A stretch of DNA of 64,000 nucleotides from Oscillospiraceae bacterium (GCA_902769255.1 CACXOM010000001.1:1-64000), one strand, 5' to 3'; counted from the stretch's first letter, positions 25,321 to 36,281 are shown. Translations and numbers: made by a program. The notes: generated from the sequence alone by a model not told the origin.

Positions 25321-27780
25321 TTGGTGAATAAACATTTAGTTGCAGGCGTTTTTGTTGAAAAAACTACGCTTCAATTTGACAAGAAATTTACCTATTCAAT
25401 TCCTTTTGATTTTAGCGATAAAGTTTTTGTCGGTCAGCGTGTTTTAGTGCCTTTTGGCTTTGGCAACAAAAAAAGACAAGGCGTTATTGTTGACATCGCA
25501 GAGCAAAAAAATCTTGATGAAAAATTAAAACCGATTTTTGAACTTGTTGATGAAAAACCGCTTATTACCGATGAAATGATGAAGTTGGCAAGTTTTATTT
25601 CAGACAGAACTTTTTGCACTTTTTACGAGGGGCTTCACCCTATGATTCCGATAGGTGTTAATGTAAAAGTGGTAACATCTTATGTTTTGAAAAAAGACTA
25701 TGCGGACATTGACCTTGAAAATTTGTCAGAAGATGAAAAAATAATTGTAAACAGCCTTTTAAACGCAAAAGGCGAAATAAAAGAGAAAAAACTTTTAGAA
25801 ATTTTGGGTTTAAACTCTAACAAAATTTTTGAAAATTTAATAAAAAACGACATTATTGAAACCAAAGAAAATTCTGTAAGGCGAGTAGGCGACAAATCGC
25901 TTAAAATGGTAAAACTGCCTAATGATTTTGATGAAAACGACCTTGCAAAATTTACTTTAAAACAACAAACAGTTGTAAACTTTTTGCTTGAATGCGGTTC
26001 GGCTTCAACCAAAGAAATTGCTTATTTTACAGGCGTTTCGCCCACAACAATAAGCACAATGTTAAAGCAAGAAAAGTTAAGTTCTTTTGAAGCCGAAATT
26101 CTTCGTTCGCCTTATGAGTTTGATTTTAAAGGCGAAATGAGCGAAATTGTTTTAAGCGATGAACAGCAAACCGCATTTGAAAAAATCAAGACAGATATGC
26201 TTTGCGATGAGGGCAAAACAGGTTTGCTTTTCGGTGTTACGGGTTCGGGCAAAACGCAAGTATTTTTAAAAGCGATTGACCTTTGCTTGCAACAAGGCAA
26301 AAACGCAATTGTTATGGTGCCTGAAATTGCGCTAACTCCGCAGACTATGAGTATTTTTAGTAAGCGCTACGGCAAAAAAATAGCAATTTTTCATTCGGCT
26401 ATGAGCATAGGCGCGCGAACAGATGAGTGGAAAAGGGTTAAAAACGGCGATGCAAAAATCGCAATCGGCACTCGTTCCGCTGTGTTTGCGCCAATGGAAA
26501 ATATCGGGCTTATTATTATGGACGAGGAGCAAGAGCATACCTATAAATCCGAATCTACCCCTCGTTTTCACGCGCGAGATGTTGCAAATTTTAGAAGTCG
26601 TTACCACAAATGCCTGTTTTTAACAGCATCTGCAACGCCGAGCGTTGAAACTTATTCGCTCGCAAAAAAAGGCTTTTATTCGCTTTATACTCTAAAACAG
26701 CGTTACGGCAATGTTACACTGCCGAAAGTGCAAACCGCTAATATGAAAGAGCAATATAAAAAAGGCAATTTCGGCATTTTCAGCGATATTTTGTGCGATG
26801 CCGTTAAAGAAACTTTTGAGAATAAAAAACAGTCGATTATTCTTTTAAACCGTCGTGGTTACCATGTTGTAGTAACCTGCACTAACTGTGGAGCGGTTAA
26901 AAAATGTCCTAATTGTAGTATTTCAATGACTTATCATAACGCTAATAATCGAATGATGTGCCATTATTGCGGCTATTCCGAACCTTATAGCGAAAAGTGT
27001 TCGGTTTGCGGCGAGAAAAATGTAAGAGTTTCGGGGTTCGGCACTCAAAAAGCGCAAGAGGAATTGCAAAAACTTTTCCCAGACCTTAAAATTCTTCGTA
27101 TGGACGCCGATACAACGATGACCAGATTTTCGCATGAGAAAAACTTAACCGCTTTTAAAAACGGCGAATACGATGTTATGATTGGCACTCAAATGGTGGC
27201 AAAAGGGCTTGATTTTCCTAATGTAACATTAGTAGGCGTAATCAACGCCGACCAACTGCTTTTCGGCAACGATTTTAGAGGTTACGAAAAAACTTTTTCT
27301 TTGCTCACGCAGGTTATAGGCAGGTCGGGCAGAAGCGAAGAGGGAACGGCGGTAATTCAAACAATTGCGCCTGATAACGAGATAATTTCGCTGTCAAAAA
27401 GTCAAGATTACGAAAGGTTTTACGAAACCGAAATTTTGCAAAGAAAACTGCTTAAATATCCGCCTTATTGCGACCTTTGCGTAATAGGTTTTTCAGGAAT
27501 TTCAAAGGAAAACACATTTAATTTTGCAAAAGAATTTTTCGGCGATATTACAAAACATCTCGAAAATGATTATAAAGATTTACGGTTGATGATTTTGGGG
27601 CCGAGCCCTTGCAACATTCCGAAAATCAACAATAAATATCGTTTTAGAATTATAATAAAATGCAAAAACAGCAAATTATTCCGTGATTTAATCAGAAATT
27701 TGATTATTTCTTCAAACAAAAAAGGAAAATATAAAAATATTTCGGTTTTTGCCGATATAAATCCCGAAAATATTATTTAA
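25321..27780 (+). CDS. priA: Primosomal helicase PriA
   Basis: An 819-residue PriA, the helicase that reloads DnaB at stalled forks. Order: N-terminal DNA-binding part ([19 protein letters not shown]), helicase domain with Walker [12 protein letters not shown] and [12 protein letters not shown], then eight zinc-binding cysteines in [16 protein letters not shown] and [17 protein letters not shown], and motifs VI near QVIGRSGR. The start is TTG 25321 or GTG 25324; AAGGAG ends seven or ten bases earlier. It opens the operon running to thiN. Confidence 0.95.
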   Translation: MVNKHLVAGVFVEKTTLQFDKKFTYSIPFDFSDKVFVGQRVLVPFGFGNKKRQGVIVDIAEQKNLDEKLKPIFELVDEKPLITDEMMKLASFISDRTFCTFYEGLHPMIPIGVNVKVVTSYVLKKDYADIDLENLSEDEKIIVNSLLNAKGEIKEKKLLEILGLNSNKIFENLIKNDIIETKENSVRRVGDKSLKMVKLPNDFDENDLAKFTLKQQTVVNFLLECGSASTKEIAYFTGVSPTTISTMLKQEKLSSFEAEILRSPYEFDFKGEMSEIVLSDEQQTAFEKIKTDMLCDEGKTGLLFGVTGSGKTQVFLKAIDLCLQQGKNAIVMVPEIALTPQTMSIFSKRYGKKIAIFHSAMSIGARTDEWKRVKNGDAKIAIGTRSAVFAPMENIGLIIMDEEQEHTYKSESTPRFHARDVANFRSRYHKCLFLTASATPSVETYSLAKKGFYSLYTLKQRYGNVTLPKVQTANMKEQYKKGNFGIFSDILCDAVKETFENKKQSIILLNRRGYHVVVTCTNCGAVKKCPNCSISMTYHNANNRMMCHYCGYSEPYSEKCSVCGEKNVRVSGFGTQKAQEELQKLFPDLKILRMDADTTMTRFSHEKNLTAFKNGEYDVMIGTQMVAKGLDFPNVTLVGVINADQLLFGNDFRGYEKTFSLLTQVIGRSGRSEEGTAVIQTIAPDNEIISLSKSQDYERFYETEILQRKLLKYPPYCDLCVIGFSGISKENTFNFAKEFFGDITKHLENDYKDLRLMILGPSPCNIPKINNKYRFRIIIKCKNSKLFRDLIRNLIISSNKKGKYKNISVFADINPENII

Positions 27781-27796
27781 TAAAAAGGAGATAACT

Positions 27797-28249
27797 ATGG
27801 TTAGAGAAATAATAAAAGAGGGCGACGAGGTTTTAAGAAAAGTTTGCCACAAGGTTGAAAAATTTGACGCAAGACTTCACTCGCTTTTAGATGATATGTA
27901 TGAAACAATGAAAGACAGTGACGGTGTTGGACTTGCCGCTCCGCAAGTCGGCATTTTGCGCCGAGTGGTTGTAATTGATGTGGGCGAGGGTAAAATTGAA
28001 CTTGTAAACCCCGAAATTGTTAAAACTTCGGGCGAGCAAACAGGGCAAGAGGGTTGTCTTTCTTGTCCGGGCAAATGGGGAAATGTTACCCGTCCTATGA
28101 AAGTTACTGTTAAAGCGCAAAACCGTTTCGGAGAGGAAATCAAGATAAAAGGAACAGAACTTTTGGCTCGTGCGCTATGCCACGAAATAGACCATTTAGA
28201 CGGAATTTTATTCTTAGACAAAGCAACTTTTGAAGAAGATGAGGAGTAA
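27797..28249 (+). CDS. def: Peptide deformylase
   Basis: A 150-residue metal enzyme that removes the formyl group from new proteins. All three motifs are present: [18 protein letters not shown] and the metal-binding HEIDHLDG. It is followed three bases later by fmt, which adds the formyl group, the usual Firmicutes pairing. Confidence 0.96.
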   Translation: MVREIIKEGDEVLRKVCHKVEKFDARLHSLLDDMYETMKDSDGVGLAAPQVGILRRVVVIDVGEGKIELVNPEIVKTSGEQTGQEGCLSCPGKWGNVTRPMKVTVKAQNRFGEEIKIKGTELLARALCHEIDHLDGILFLDKATFEEDEE

Positions 28250-28252
28250 TTT

Positions 28253-29176
28253 ATGAATATTGTTTTTATGGGAACGCCTGATTTTGCGGGCGAGTCGCTA
28301 AAAGCACTTTACAATGAAAAATATAATATTTCGGCGGTGTTTACCAAACCCGATATGCCTGTTGGCAGAAAGCATATTTTAACACCGCCCGAAGTTAAAG
28401 TTATTGCAGAAGAGTTAAATATTCCCGTTTTTCAGCCTGAAACTTTGAAAGACGGCAAGGCGTTAGAAATTTTAAAACAACTAAATCCCGATTTAATTGT
28501 TGTTGTGGCTTACGGCAAAATTTTGCCAAAAGAAATTCTTGATTTGCCAAAATACGGCTGTATTAATGTTCACGCTTCGCTTTTGCCGAAATTCAGAGGC
28601 GCTTCGCCAATTCAATGGGCAATTGTCAGCGGTGAAAAGGTTACCGGCGTTTCAACAATGTATTTAAACGAGGGAATGGACACAGGCGATGTTTTGTTGA
28701 GCGAACAAACCGAAATCGGCGAAAATGAAACCGCCGAAACCCTTTGGGATAGATTAGCAGTTTTGGGTGCTTCTTTGCTTTTGAAAACTGTAAAAGGATT
28801 AGAAGAAGACTCAATTATTCCTGTTCCGCAAGAAGAAAAACAAGCAACCTATGCGCCGATAATTAAAAAAAGTGACGGACTTATTGATTGGTCAAAATCT
28901 GCTTTTGAAATTAATTGCAAAATCAGAGGGTTGCATAATTGGCCGGTGGCTTTTACAAAGTCGGGCGGTAAAATGTTAAAAATCTTTGCTGCCGAAATTG
29001 TTAATAAAAGCGCAAAACCGGGCGAAGTTTTAAAATGCGATAACGAATTAATTGTCGCTTGCGGTGAAAATGCGCTTAAAATTTTAGAACTTCAATTAGA
29101 AGGTTCGAAAAGAATGAAAACTGAGGATTTTTTGCGGGGCAAAAAAATTCAAGATAAATTTTTGGGAGTTGAATGA
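28253..29176 (+). CDS. fmt: Methionyl-tRNA formyltransferase
   Basis: A 307-residue enzyme that formylates initiator Met-tRNA using 10-formyltetrahydrofolate. Seen are MGTPDFAGESLKAL at the N-terminus, the catalytic NVHASLLPKFRGASPIQWAI core (Asn, His) with EGMDTGD, and the C-terminal tRNA-binding beta-barrel (about 205-307). It overlaps the metallopeptidase start (ATGA). Confidence 0.96.
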   Translation: MNIVFMGTPDFAGESLKALYNEKYNISAVFTKPDMPVGRKHILTPPEVKVIAEELNIPVFQPETLKDGKALEILKQLNPDLIVVVAYGKILPKEILDLPKYGCINVHASLLPKFRGASPIQWAIVSGEKVTGVSTMYLNEGMDTGDVLLSEQTEIGENETAETLWDRLAVLGASLLLKTVKGLEEDSIIPVPQEEKQATYAPIIKKSDGLIDWSKSAFEINCKIRGLHNWPVAFTKSGGKMLKIFAAEIVNKSAKPGEVLKCDNELIVACGENALKILELQLEGSKRMKTEDFLRGKKIQDKFLGVE

Positions 29177-29877
29177 TTATGCCGATGTTTTATTATTTTG
29201 ACCCTATGTATTTTTTGTTTGCTTTGCCGGGCTTGATTATAGCGCTTTTTGCGCAGGCAAAGGTAAAGTCAAATTATGCGAAATACAGCAGAGTATTTAC
29301 TCAAAACAATATAACTGGGGCAGATGCCGCAAGGGAAATTTTGCAAAGGAACGGCATTTTTGATGTTGAGGTTAAAAGAATTCAAGGCAATTTGACCGAT
29401 AACTTTAACCCGAAAGATAATGTAATTTACCTGTCAGACGGCGTTTATGATTCAAACACCGTTTCGGCGGTCGGTATCGCTTCGCACGAGGCAGGTCACG
29501 CTGTGCAACACGCTCAAAATTATGCTCCTGTAAAATTGAGAATGGCGCTTGTGCCTGTTTGCAATTTTGGCGCAAGCATTAGCCCTATTTTAATAATTTT
29601 GGGCTATGTTTTCAGCATTTGGCAGTTGCTTTATTTAGCACTTTTTGTATTTTTGCTTTCGGTGTTGTTTCAACTTGTAACCCTGCCTGTTGAGTTTGAC
29701 GCTTCAAGAAGAGCATTAAAATCAATTGAGAGCTATTCAATGTTAAATGAATATGAGTTAAAAGGTGCAAAAAAAGTGCTATCAGCTGCGGCTTTAACTT
29801 ATGTTGCGGCACTTTTACAATCTCTTTTGATTTTCCTTTATTATTTGTTAAGATTTTCAGGCAACAGGCGGAATTAA
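29173..29877 (+). CDS. Membrane zinc metallopeptidase, YugP-like
   Basis: A 234-residue membrane protein with HEAGH (105-109) as zinc-binding motif and QHA just after, plus about four membrane segments (near 12-28, 130-150, 150-175, 210-230). It matches the DUF/YugP neutral zinc metallopeptidase family, whose substrates are unknown. The gene is coupled to fmt by a 4-base overlap and lies three bases before rsmB; this position is seen in many Clostridia. Confidence 0.85.
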   Translation: MIMPMFYYFDPMYFLFALPGLIIALFAQAKVKSNYAKYSRVFTQNNITGADAAREILQRNGIFDVEVKRIQGNLTDNFNPKDNVIYLSDGVYDSNTVSAVGIASHEAGHAVQHAQNYAPVKLRMALVPVCNFGASISPILIILGYVFSIWQLLYLALFVFLLSVLFQLVTLPVEFDASRRALKSIESYSMLNEYELKGAKKVLSAAALTYVAALLQSLLIFLYYLLRFSGNRRN

Positions 29878-29880
29878 ACT

Positions 29881-31197
29881 ATGGCTAATGCAAGAAAAAC
29901 CGCAATAAATATTTTATTAAAAATAGAAAATGATAAAGCATATTCAAATATAACGGTTGACAAAATTTTGCGAGAAAGCGAATTATCAGAACAAGATAAA
30001 GCGTTTGTAACAAAATTGGTTTATGGTGTTTTAGAAAAGAAATTAACTCTTCAATATATAGTTAATTCTTATTCAAAAACGCCGATTGGAAAATTGAGAC
30101 CGTTTATTTTAGTTTCGCTTGAAACAGCGCTTTACCAGATTTTATTTATGGATAAAATTCCCGATTCGGCGGCGGTAAACGAAACCGTAAAAATTGTAAG
30201 AAATTCAAAATTTCGCTCGCTTTCGGGTTTTGTAAACGCTGTTTTACGTTCGTTTTTGCGAGATGAAAAAAAGATAAATTACCCAGAAGATAACAAGGAA
30301 TTTTTAAGCGTTAAATATAACCTTGATATAAGTTTGGTTGAGTTGTTTTTAGAGCAATACGGCGAAGAAACGGAAGAAATTTTGAAAGGTTTTGAAAATT
30401 TAGATTATCTTTCGCTAAAAGTTAATACACTTAAAATTTCGGTTGATGATTTAGAAAAAGAACTTTCAAAAACCTGCGAGGTTTCACGCCATAAATTGTG
30501 TGATGAGGTTTTACTGCTTAAAGGGCAGGGCGCTGTTCGCTCGCTTTTTGGGTTTGATAAGGGTTATTTTCATATTCAAGATCCTGCAAGCGCCATTTGC
30601 GCAAAAATTGTGGCAAATCTTGATGGTGAGCGAGTGCTTGATTTGTGCGCAGCCCCTGGCGGAAAAAGTTTTTCAATTGCCGAATATTCGGGCGATAAAG
30701 GCGAAATCCTATCGCTCGATTTATACCTGAAAAAGATTGAATTAATAAAATCTGGCGCAAAAAGATTGGGAATTTTAAGCATTAATTCTTTTGTAAACAA
30801 TGCAGAAAATTACAATTCTGATTTAGGCACTTTTAACAAAGTTTTGTGCGATTTGCCTTGTTCTGGACTTGGAATTTTAGGCAAAAAGCCCGAAATTCGT
30901 TACAAAAATGTTGCTTTTCTTGACAATCTTTCAAATTTACAGTATCATTATTTAGACACATCAAAAGTATATGTAAATTCGGGCGGATTTTTGATTTTTT
31001 CTACCTGCACACTTAACAAAAACGAGAATCAAAAAGTGGCAGAAAAATTTTTAGAAAACAACCGAAATTTCGAGCCTTTTGAGATAGGCGAGGGCATTGT
31101 AAAACATAAATCGGACAAAAGTAATACCTTAACGCTTTTTCCGCATATACATAATACTGACGGATTTTTTATATCTGTATTTAAAAGGGTGAGGTGA
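29881..31197 (+). CDS. rsmB: 16S rRNA m5C967 methyltransferase
   Basis: A 438-residue RsmB: N-terminal NusB-like RNA-binding domain (about 1-130) and SAM-dependent methyltransferase domain. The SAM loop is LDLCAAPGGKS, the first catalytic cysteine is in DLPCSGLG and the second in STCTLNKNENQ, the two-cysteine m5C mechanism. It overlaps rlmN by four bases. Confidence 0.94.
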   Translation: MANARKTAINILLKIENDKAYSNITVDKILRESELSEQDKAFVTKLVYGVLEKKLTLQYIVNSYSKTPIGKLRPFILVSLETALYQILFMDKIPDSAAVNETVKIVRNSKFRSLSGFVNAVLRSFLRDEKKINYPEDNKEFLSVKYNLDISLVELFLEQYGEETEEILKGFENLDYLSLKVNTLKISVDDLEKELSKTCEVSRHKLCDEVLLLKGQGAVRSLFGFDKGYFHIQDPASAICAKIVANLDGERVLDLCAAPGGKSFSIAEYSGDKGEILSLDLYLKKIELIKSGAKRLGILSINSFVNNAENYNSDLGTFNKVLCDLPCSGLGILGKKPEIRYKNVAFLDNLSNLQYHYLDTSKVYVNSGGFLIFSTCTLNKNENQKVAEKFLENNRNFEPFEIGEGIVKHKSDKSNTLTLFPHIHNTDGFFISVFKRVR

Positions 31198-32231
31198 GTT
31201 CTATTTTAGACCTGAAATCTATGAATTTGGGCGAAATTGAACAAATTATTTCTTCACTTTCTTTGCCAAAATTTAGGGCAAAGCAAATTTTCGGCTGGCT
31301 TCAAAAAGGTGTTGAAAATTTTGAAGATATGAAAAATGTTCCAAAAAGTGTTACCGAAAAATTAGCGGAAAATTACTATATTTCATATGCGAAAATCGAA
31401 AAGAAATTTTCATCAAATTTAGATGAAACGGTTAAATATTTGTTTTCGCTTTATGACGGCGAGCTTATCGAGTCAGTCGTTATGAAATATAAACACGGTT
31501 ACAGCATTTGCGTATCTTCGCAAGTCGGCTGTAATATGGGGTGCAAATTCTGCGCTTCAACTATCGGCGGAAAATCAAGAAATTTAACCGCCGGCGAGAT
31601 TTTGTCGCAAATTTTTTCAGCGCAAAAAGATTTAGGCGTGCGCATTTCAAATGTAGTTTTAATGGGAATGGGCGAACCGCTCGACAATTTCAATCAAGTT
31701 ATGAAATTTTTGGAATTAGTCGGCGAAGAGGGCGGCCTTAACATCGGTATGAGGCACATTTCGCTTTCAACCTGCGGTGTTGTTGATAAAATTTATGAAT
31801 TAATGCAAAAAAAATTACAAATAACTTTGTCAATTTCGCTTCATGCACCGAATGACGAATTGCGAAACACCATTATGCCTATTAATAAAAAATATAATGT
31901 TAAAACGCTTATAAAAGCGTGCAGAGAATATACCGAAAAAACAGGCAGACGTATTTCTTTTGAATATGCTTTAATAAAAGATTTTAACGATTCAGCTGAA
32001 TGTGCTGAACAACTTAAAAACTTAACTTCGGGAATGATTGCTCATATAAACTTAATTCCGGCAAATCCCGTTCACAAAAACAAGTTTGAAAAGCCTGATA
32101 AAACGGCGGTTTATAAATTTTGCGAGTTGCTAAACAGTTTAGGGCTTAACGCAACAGTAAGAAGAACTTTGGGTGCCGATATTGACGCTTCTTGCGGACA
32201 ACTTCGTGCAAAACATAAAAATAAAGATTAA
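31194..32231 (+). CDS. rlmN: 23S rRNA A2503 / tRNA A37 C2-methyltransferase
   Basis: A 345-residue radical SAM methyltransferase with C113, C117 and C120 in CNMGCKFC binding a 4Fe-4S cluster. The start is GTG, overlapping rsmB. VVLMGMGEPLDNF and the later resolving Cys region near GADIDASCGQLR fit RlmN. Loss of the Cfr-type features is not obvious, and the operon position supports housekeeping RlmN over resistance gene cfr. Confidence 0.94.
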   Translation: MSSILDLKSMNLGEIEQIISSLSLPKFRAKQIFGWLQKGVENFEDMKNVPKSVTEKLAENYYISYAKIEKKFSSNLDETVKYLFSLYDGELIESVVMKYKHGYSICVSSQVGCNMGCKFCASTIGGKSRNLTAGEILSQIFSAQKDLGVRISNVVLMGMGEPLDNFNQVMKFLELVGEEGGLNIGMRHISLSTCGVVDKIYELMQKKLQITLSISLHAPNDELRNTIMPINKKYNVKTLIKACREYTEKTGRRISFEYALIKDFNDSAECAEQLKNLTSGMIAHINLIPANPVHKNKFEKPDKTAVYKFCELLNSLGLNATVRRTLGADIDASCGQLRAKHKNKD

Positions 32232-32245
32232 AAGGAGGAGTTTTT

Positions 32246-32974
32246 TTGGAAATTTATGCGCAAACTGATATAGGCATGCAACGACAAATGAATCAGGATT
32301 TTATAAAATTTCATCAATTTGATGACGAAACTGCTCTTTTAATCGTTTGCGACGGAATGGGCGGAGCAAAAGCGGGCAATGTTGCCAGCGAAGTTGCTGC
32401 AAATTCTGTTTATAACACTTTTTTGCAAAAATACAAAGTTACAATGAACGATAAAGATTTAAAAACGCTTATGACTTCTGCGGTAAACGGCGCAAATTTA
32501 GATGTTTTTGACTTGGCGCAGAATAATGAGGAATATTACGGTATGGGAACAACCGTTGTTTTCGCATTTTTAAGCGCAGGTTATGCTTATACAATTCATG
32601 CGGGTGATTCAAGGGCTTATATTGTTTACCCCGATGATATTGAGCAAATAACCACCGACCACTCAATTGTTCAGCAGATGATTGAAAATAACATTATAAC
32701 GCCACAAGAGGCAAAACATCACCCTAAACGCAATGTTATTACAAGAGCGCTGGGCATTGAAGAGTGTCTTGAAACTGATTTTAACATAACAAAACTTGAG
32801 AAGGACGCAAAGATTATTCTTTGTTCTGACGGACTTTCAAATTTTGTTGATGATGAAGATATTAAAAAAATCGCAAATGAAAATGATTCAAAAAATATTT
32901 GTGAAAAACTTATTGAACTTGCCAACGCTAACGGCGGTGGCGATAATATTTCGGTTGCGGTTGCAAAATATTAA
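32246..32974 (+). CDS. prpC: PP2C-type Ser/Thr phosphatase
   Basis: A 242-residue PPM/PP2C phosphatase, starting at TTG with AAGGAGGAG upstream. Metal-binding motifs are all present: CDGMGGA, HAGDSRAY, CSDGLSNFVDDEDI and GGDNISV. It reverses phosphorylation by the kinase encoded 27 bases later, and the prpC-prkC pair is standard in Firmicutes. Cytoplasmic; no transmembrane segment. Confidence 0.94.
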   Translation: MEIYAQTDIGMQRQMNQDFIKFHQFDDETALLIVCDGMGGAKAGNVASEVAANSVYNTFLQKYKVTMNDKDLKTLMTSAVNGANLDVFDLAQNNEEYYGMGTTVVFAFLSAGYAYTIHAGDSRAYIVYPDDIEQITTDHSIVQQMIENNIITPQEAKHHPKRNVITRALGIEECLETDFNITKLEKDAKIILCSDGLSNFVDDEDIKKIANENDSKNICEKLIELANANGGGDNISVAVAKY

Positions 32975-33001
32975 AAAAATTAAGTAAAGGAGGGGAAAAC
33001 A

Positions 33002-34741
33002 GTGGACAGATTTATCGGAAAACGACTTGACGGCAGATATGAAATTAACGAACTTGTCGGCGCTGGCGGAATGGCGAGTGTTTATAAGGCTTATGATATT
33101 ATTGACGAGCGAGTTGTTGCAATTAAAATTTTAAAAGAAGAATTTGTTGCAAACGATGAATTTAGAAGAAGATTTAAAAATGAATCTAAAGCTATTGCTG
33201 TTTTATCTCACCCTAACATTGTAAGAGTTTTTGATGTTTCTTTCGGCGATGTTTTGCAATATATTGTAATGGAATATTGTGACGGCATTACTTTAAAAGA
33301 TTATTTAAAACAAAAAAGCGTTATTGACTGGGAAGAGGCGGCATATTTCACGGTTCAGGTTTTAAAAGCGCTTGAACACGCTCATGAAAAAGGCATTGTT
33401 CACCGTGACATTAAACCGCAAAACATTATTTTATTAAAAGACGGCACAATAAAAGTTACAGATTTCGGTATTGCAAGATTTTCGCGAAGCGAGCAAAGAA
33501 CAATTACCGATAAAGCGATTGGCTCGGTTCATTATATAAGCCCTGAACAAGCAAGAGGTGATAACACCGACGGCAAGTCTGATATTTATTCTGTAGGCGT
33601 TATGCTTTATGAAATGACTACGGGCAGATTGCCGTTTCAAGCGGATTCGGCGGTTTCGGTTGCTATTATGCAACTTCAAAACGAGCCTGAAAAACCTACT
33701 GAAATTAACAGTTCAATACCAAAAGGTCTTGAACAGATTATTTTGCTTGCAATGCAAAAAGAGGCGTGCGACCGTTATCCTACCGCATTTGATATGCTTA
33801 AAGATATTGAGGAAATACGCAGAAATCCTTATGTAACATTTGACCACAATTACAGAATTAACTATTCTGGCGGTATGAATGTTAATCCAAATAGCGATAT
33901 TGAATATAATGTAAATGATTATCAAGATTCTGATATAGATATGCCTAAAAAATCAAACACAGTAAAAGTTTTGGCAATTATTGCGGCGTTGTTTGTGCTT
34001 GCTATGGGCGGTTTGTTGTTCTACTTTTTGAACGACAGCACCGACAAAACATTTAATTGTCCTGATTTTATAGGAAAAACTTTAGAGGAAATTCAATCTG
34101 ATTCAAAATATGAGGGTTATCAGTTTTCGGTTGAATACGGCAAACAAGAAGGCTATAAAAATAACGAAGTTTACAACCAAAAACCTTCTGCCGGCACAAA
34201 AATGAAAAGCACCTCTAAAATTGTATTATTAGTTAATAAAATTGACCCAATAAAGCTTTCTGACTATAAAAAAATGTCTTATGACGAGGCAAAAAGCGCA
34301 TTGGAAGAATTGGGCTTAAAAGTTAAAAAGGTTACTAAAAACGATGATGATATTGCGGAAAATTGCGTAATAAAATCTTCACCTGCAGCAAACAAAACTG
34401 TTAATAAAGGTGACACAGTAACGCTTTATGTGTCTATAGGTCCTGAAAAATTCCAAGAAACCGTTCCTGATGTTACAGGTCTTTATTATAAAGATGCTGT
34501 TTCAACATTGAGAAATAAAGGGTTTGAGGTTGATTATGAGAACAATTGGACTTATGACAGCAGTTTTTCTTACGGCTATGTAATATCACAGTCGCCTACG
34601 GGCAATTCAAATGCTTCTTCGGGTGATACTGTTAAAATCTATATAAGCAAAGGTTCTTATACAACTAAAGCTAAAACGACTAAACCTGTAGAATCACAAT
34701 CAGCTGAAGTATCTCAAACAGTCGAAAATTCGGAGGAATAA
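33002..34741 (+). CDS. prkC: Ser/Thr kinase with PASTA domains
   Basis: A 579-residue membrane kinase. Kinase domain (about 10-275) has GAGGMASVYKA, catalytic HRD (134-136), DFG (154-156) and SPEQARGD. A membrane helix lies at about 320-344 and three PASTA repeats follow outside (about 345-410, 412-480, 482-550; the last begins ETVPDVTGLYYKDAVSTLR). PASTA domains sense peptidoglycan fragments or lipid II, and the kinase controls wall synthesis, growth and spore germination. Start is GTG with AAGGAGGGG upstream. The C-terminal tail is Thr/Ser/Glu-rich. Confidence 0.95.
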   Translation: MDRFIGKRLDGRYEINELVGAGGMASVYKAYDIIDERVVAIKILKEEFVANDEFRRRFKNESKAIAVLSHPNIVRVFDVSFGDVLQYIVMEYCDGITLKDYLKQKSVIDWEEAAYFTVQVLKALEHAHEKGIVHRDIKPQNIILLKDGTIKVTDFGIARFSRSEQRTITDKAIGSVHYISPEQARGDNTDGKSDIYSVGVMLYEMTTGRLPFQADSAVSVAIMQLQNEPEKPTEINSSIPKGLEQIILLAMQKEACDRYPTAFDMLKDIEEIRRNPYVTFDHNYRINYSGGMNVNPNSDIEYNVNDYQDSDIDMPKKSNTVKVLAIIAALFVLAMGGLLFYFLNDSTDKTFNCPDFIGKTLEEIQSDSKYEGYQFSVEYGKQEGYKNNEVYNQKPSAGTKMKSTSKIVLLVNKIDPIKLSDYKKMSYDEAKSALEELGLKVKKVTKNDDDIAENCVIKSSPAANKTVNKGDTVTLYVSIGPEKFQETVPDVTGLYYKDAVSTLRNKGFEVDYENNWTYDSSFSYGYVISQSPTGNSNASSGDTVKIYISKGSYTTKAKTTKPVESQSAEVSQTVENSEE

Positions 34742-35620
34742 ATGGCTGAAAGCGGAATTATTGTAAAAGCGTTGTCGGGTTTTTACTATGTTAAAACCGA
34801 TAACGGCATAATAACCTGCAAAGCGAGAGGAAAGTTCCGTAAAAAAGAGTTTTCACCGCTTGTGGGCGATAAAGTTAATATTTCCGTTTTGGAAGAAAAC
34901 AAAGGCGTTATCGATGAGATAACGCCTCGTTTAAATTGCCTTGTTCGCCCTCCTGTTGCTAACGTTGACAGACTTTTTATAATTGTTTCAACCTGTTCGC
35001 CGAAACCCAGCAAATTTGTTATAGACAAAATGACTTTAACGGCGCATTTTAATAACATTGAGCCGATTATTGTAGTGAATAAAAGCGATTTGTCTTCGCC
35101 TGATGAAATTTATGAAACTTATAAAAAATGCGGTTATAAAGTTTTTTGTGTCAGCGCAAAAGAAAACTATGGAATTGAACAACTTTTTCCGCTTATTAAA
35201 GGTAAACTTTCGGTGTTTTGCGGTAATTCGGGCGTTGGAAAATCAAGCATTTTAAATGCGGTTGATAACCGTTTTAACATTGAAACAGGCGAAATCAGCG
35301 AAAAATTAGGCAGGGGCAAACACACCACCCGCCATATTGAGCTTTATTCTTCGCACGGCGGTCTTATTGCCGACACACCCGGCTTTTCGAGTTTAGATAT
35401 GGAGCGAATTTCGATAATTAAAAAAGATGAATTGCAATATTGTTTTCCAGAATTTGAACAGTTTTTAGGCAAATGCAAATTTACATCTTGTTCGCATACA
35501 AAAGAAAAAGGTTGTGAAATTTTGGCAGCGGCAGAAAAAGGCGAAATACCCCTTTCTCGTATTGAAAGTTACAAAAAGCTTTATGAAGAAAGTTCTAAAT
35601 ATAAGGATTGGGAGCTATGA
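34742..35620 (+). CDS. rsgA: Ribosome-assembly GTPase RsgA
   Basis: A 292-residue circularly permuted GTPase: OB domain (about 1-65), G4 VNKSD before G1 GNSGVGKSS (161-169), G3 DTPGFSS, and a C-terminal zinc group CKFTSCSHTKEKGC. It matures the 30S subunit. It begins directly after the prkC stop and overlaps thiN by ATGA. In Bacillus rpe sits between rsgA and thiN; here it is missing. Confidence 0.95.
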   Translation: MAESGIIVKALSGFYYVKTDNGIITCKARGKFRKKEFSPLVGDKVNISVLEENKGVIDEITPRLNCLVRPPVANVDRLFIIVSTCSPKPSKFVIDKMTLTAHFNNIEPIIVVNKSDLSSPDEIYETYKKCGYKVFCVSAKENYGIEQLFPLIKGKLSVFCGNSGVGKSSILNAVDNRFNIETGEISEKLGRGKHTTRHIELYSSHGGLIADTPGFSSLDMERISIIKKDELQYCFPEFEQFLGKCKFTSCSHTKEKGCEILAAAEKGEIPLSRIESYKKLYEESSKYKDWEL

Positions 35621-36231
35621 GCAGATGTGTAATTGTCGGCGGTGCCGACATCGAAAATTACGAAAGATTAAATAAAACGTTTTTAAAAAGCGATTATTTT
35701 ATTTTTTGTGATTCGGGCTTAAAGCATTTAGAAAAGCTAAACGTAAAACCTAATTTAATTGTAGGCGATTTTGATTCTTTCGAGTTACCCAAAACCGATA
35801 TAAAAACAATAAAACTACCTTGCGAAAAAGATGATACCGATACATTTTTTGCGGTAAAAACGGCGTTAAAACAAGGTTTTTGCGATTTTTTAATTATAGG
35901 CGTTACAGGTCAGCGACTCGACCACACGCTTGCAAACATTTCAATGCTTAAATATTTGCAAAACAAACAGGCAAAAGGGGTAATTTTAGACGATTATTCC
36001 GAAATCTTCTTGCTTGAAAAAAGTTGCAAAATCGCAAAAGGCGAGTGCAAATATTTTTCAATAATCGCTTTGTCTGAAAAATTAGAGGGCCTTAATATAA
36101 ACGGCGCAAAATATGAACTTGAAAACGCAACAATCGAAAACTCTTTTCAATTAGGCGTCAGCAACGAGCCTGAAAACGACACCTTAATAACACTTGAAAA
36201 AGGCGATGCTTTAATAATAAAAGTTTTTTAA
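35617..36231 (+). CDS. thiN: Thiamine diphosphokinase
   Basis: ATG 35617 is chosen because it overlaps the rsgA stop and a GGGAG ribosome site precedes it. The 204-residue enzyme phosphorylates thiamine to thiamine diphosphate with ATP. Key segments are CDSGLKHLEKL, VGDFDSF, KDDTDTFFAVK and VTGQRLDHTLANI. No TPP riboswitch was seen near it. Confidence 0.92.
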   Translation: MSRCVIVGGADIENYERLNKTFLKSDYFIFCDSGLKHLEKLNVKPNLIVGDFDSFELPKTDIKTIKLPCEKDDTDTFFAVKTALKQGFCDFLIIGVTGQRLDHTLANISMLKYLQNKQAKGVILDDYSEIFLLEKSCKIAKGECKYFSIIALSEKLEGLNINGAKYELENATIENSFQLGVSNEPENDTLITLEKGDALIIKVF

Positions 36232-36281
36232 GTAACCTATTTTACACCTTTTAATATAATGATATTAAGAGGGTGTTTTGT

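Noticed and set aside
35608..36231. TPP riboswitch near thiN
   Set aside because: No leader exists: thiN overlaps rsgA, and no THI-box-like sequence was seen.
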